Source: Kiritimatiellota bacterium (GTDB lineage Bacteria > Verrucomicrobiota > Lentisphaeria > Victivallales > JAADHT01). From it: a DNA stretch of 5,479 bases. The notes beneath the pieces are model-generated. The model worked only from the letters and a program-made list of their open reading frames with translations. It was not told the DNA's origin and ran no database searches. Location of the stretch: NCBI GenBank assembly GCA_013151705.1, contig JAADHT010000254.1, positions 1 to 5,479 on the forward strand, written 5' to 3'. The position numbers were made by a program, and so were the translations under genes. This document shows, in pieces, positions 4,816 through 5,479 of this stretch; positions within the stretch are counted from its first letter, which is position 1, and each line of letters begins with the position of its first letter.

Positions 4816-5479
4816 GTGTCGGACCGCAATGATATAGAAAGTCCTTTTCTTACACGCGGTGGAAATAAAAAAGCCGCGGTGATCCTCACCGCGGCTTTCT
4901 TCTGCTACTTCGCTTCAGAGTCGTTGTTGCGCCAGGCGGCCGCCGGTAAAATGCAGGCGAACGGCATGACTATCGACGCGGTAGTTTCCAAACTCCCCGA
5001 AGGCATCCGCGAGACTGTTCAGCGAAAGCTGGAAATCGCAAAATTGCAAGAGCAGTTGAAAAGCGTCAAAACGCCTGAAGAGAGGATTTTCGCTCTGATA
5101 GCGTTGGGCAACGCTTCATCTGATAATGATTTGGAGCTGGCATACGCCGAAATTCTCGACAAATACCCATCGAATCCAGCCTCCGAGCAAGCGTACACGC
5201 ATTTTCTTTTGGCTCCCAAAGACGCTAAAAGAAGCGTCTCTTTGGAGCAGTTCCGAAATTTCATGTCCAAGGTTTCGGACACCGACAGAATCCGACTTTG
5301 GACGATCGCCTACTCCAAAATGATCGACAATGATCTTCCACCAGCGGAAATTATAAGTTTTTTCACTCCAATAATCGAAAATCCCCCACCATTTAAAGAC
5401 TACAAAGCGCTTTTCCTTGAAATCGGGGAATTGGCGTTCCAAAACAAAAAACCGAAGTTAACCGTCAGATGCAAAACAT
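4816..5479 (+). CDS. Membrane-anchored TPR-like protein, 3' end beyond the window
   Basis: An open frame of 221 codons runs from GTG 4816 past the right edge without a stop. A polar N-terminus (MSDRNDIESPFLTRGGNKK) precedes one hydrophobic segment (AAVILTAAFFCYFA, 20-33), as in a bitopic protein. The segment at about 60-85 (KLEIAKLQEQLKSVKTPEE) is a likely helix or short coiled coil. Residues about 88-170 look like TPR-type helical pairs, including LAYAEILDKYPSNPASEQAY, a pattern common in TPR proteins. I recognise no catalytic motif. GAAGG at 4802-4806 and the two-base spacing from the previous stop support GTG 4816. ATG 4786 is in frame but would overlap the previous gene; ATG 4951 would lose the membrane segment and has a poor ribosome site. 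The gene resembles its neighbour in overall plan, with an N-terminal anchor then helical repeats, and probably belongs to the same transcript. A strong hairpin sits inside codons 19-28. Confidence 0.8.
   Translation, partial: MSDRNDIESPFLTRGGNKKAAVILTAAFFCYFASESLLRQAAAGKMQANGMTIDAVVSKLPEGIRETVQRKLEIAKLQEQLKSVKTPEERIFALIALGNASSDNDLELAYAEILDKYPSNPASEQAYTHFLLAPKDAKRSVSLEQFRNFMSKVSDTDRIRLWTIAYSKMIDNDLPPAEIISFFTPIIENPPPFKDYKALFLEIGELAFQNKKPKLTVRCKT
4871..4897 (+). terminator. Perfect terminator-like hairpin inside the start of the last gene
   Basis: AAGCCGCGGTGA (4871-4882) pairs perfectly with TCACCGCGGCTT (4886-4897) around a three-base loop, TCC. An A run (4867-4872) precedes it and the T-rich TTTCTTCT (4896-4903) follows, so it resembles an intrinsic terminator that could work in both directions. 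It is GC-rich and stable. It lies 58 bases downstream of the previous gene's stop, where a terminator would be expected, but also within the open frame starting at GTG 4816. It may be a true terminator, an attenuator controlling the last gene, or both; the T tract is interrupted, so efficiency is uncertain. Confidence 0.5.

Noticed and set aside
5116..5442. Minus-strand open frame near the right edge
   Set aside because: The opposite strand carries a 221-codon open frame with a ribosome site, membrane anchor and TPR-like pattern; this is its shadow.
1..5479. CRISPR arrays, insertion sequences, tRNA or rRNA genes
   Set aside because: I saw no regularly spaced repeats, transposase motifs, terminal inverted repeats or structured RNA signatures.

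Overview
The window looks bacterial. It is a compact stretch of mid-GC DNA in which every convincing gene lies on the + strand, arranged as one or two short operons. No gene identifies a lineage. The LolD-type ATPase and the signal peptide followed by GGKEEP would suit a didermic bacterium, possibly spirochaete-like or from a poorly cultured phylum, but this is only a hint.

Layout: bases 1-200 hold an open frame that enters from the left edge and could be read on either strand. Bases 201-340 hold a candidate sigma70-type promoter (TTGACT, 16 bp, TAGGGT) and a leader. A secreted ankyrin-repeat protein (341-1069) follows. Its stop codon overlaps the start of a LolD/MacB-type ABC ATPase (1066-1773) in an ATGA junction. 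After a 104-bp AT-rich gap comes a second ABC ATPase of the ABC-2 exporter (NatA/CcmA-like) type (1878-2813). A 266-bp gap with short open frames precedes the ABC-2 membrane permease (3080-3805), which has a very strong Shine-Dalgarno. Twelve bases later starts a membrane-anchored TPR-like protein ending in two zinc ribbons (3818-4813). Two bases after that, at a GTG codon, begins another membrane-anchored, TPR-like protein that runs off the right edge (4816-5479). This last gene has no stop codon in the window and is easily missed.

Working model: genes 1878-5479 encode an ABC-2 export or membrane-remodelling machine made of ATPase and permease, plus two single-pass accessory proteins with helical-repeat domains. 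The ankyrin protein and LolD-type ATPase form a separate, translationally coupled pair immediately upstream; no FtsX/LolC-type permease is visible for that ATPase. Substrates cannot be read from the sequence.

The points most worth checking are a perfect 12-bp terminator-like hairpin inside the start of the last gene, the unusual zinc-ribbon accessory protein and its topology, the ankyrin/ATPase coupling, and the interrupted small-protein-like frame ahead of the permease.
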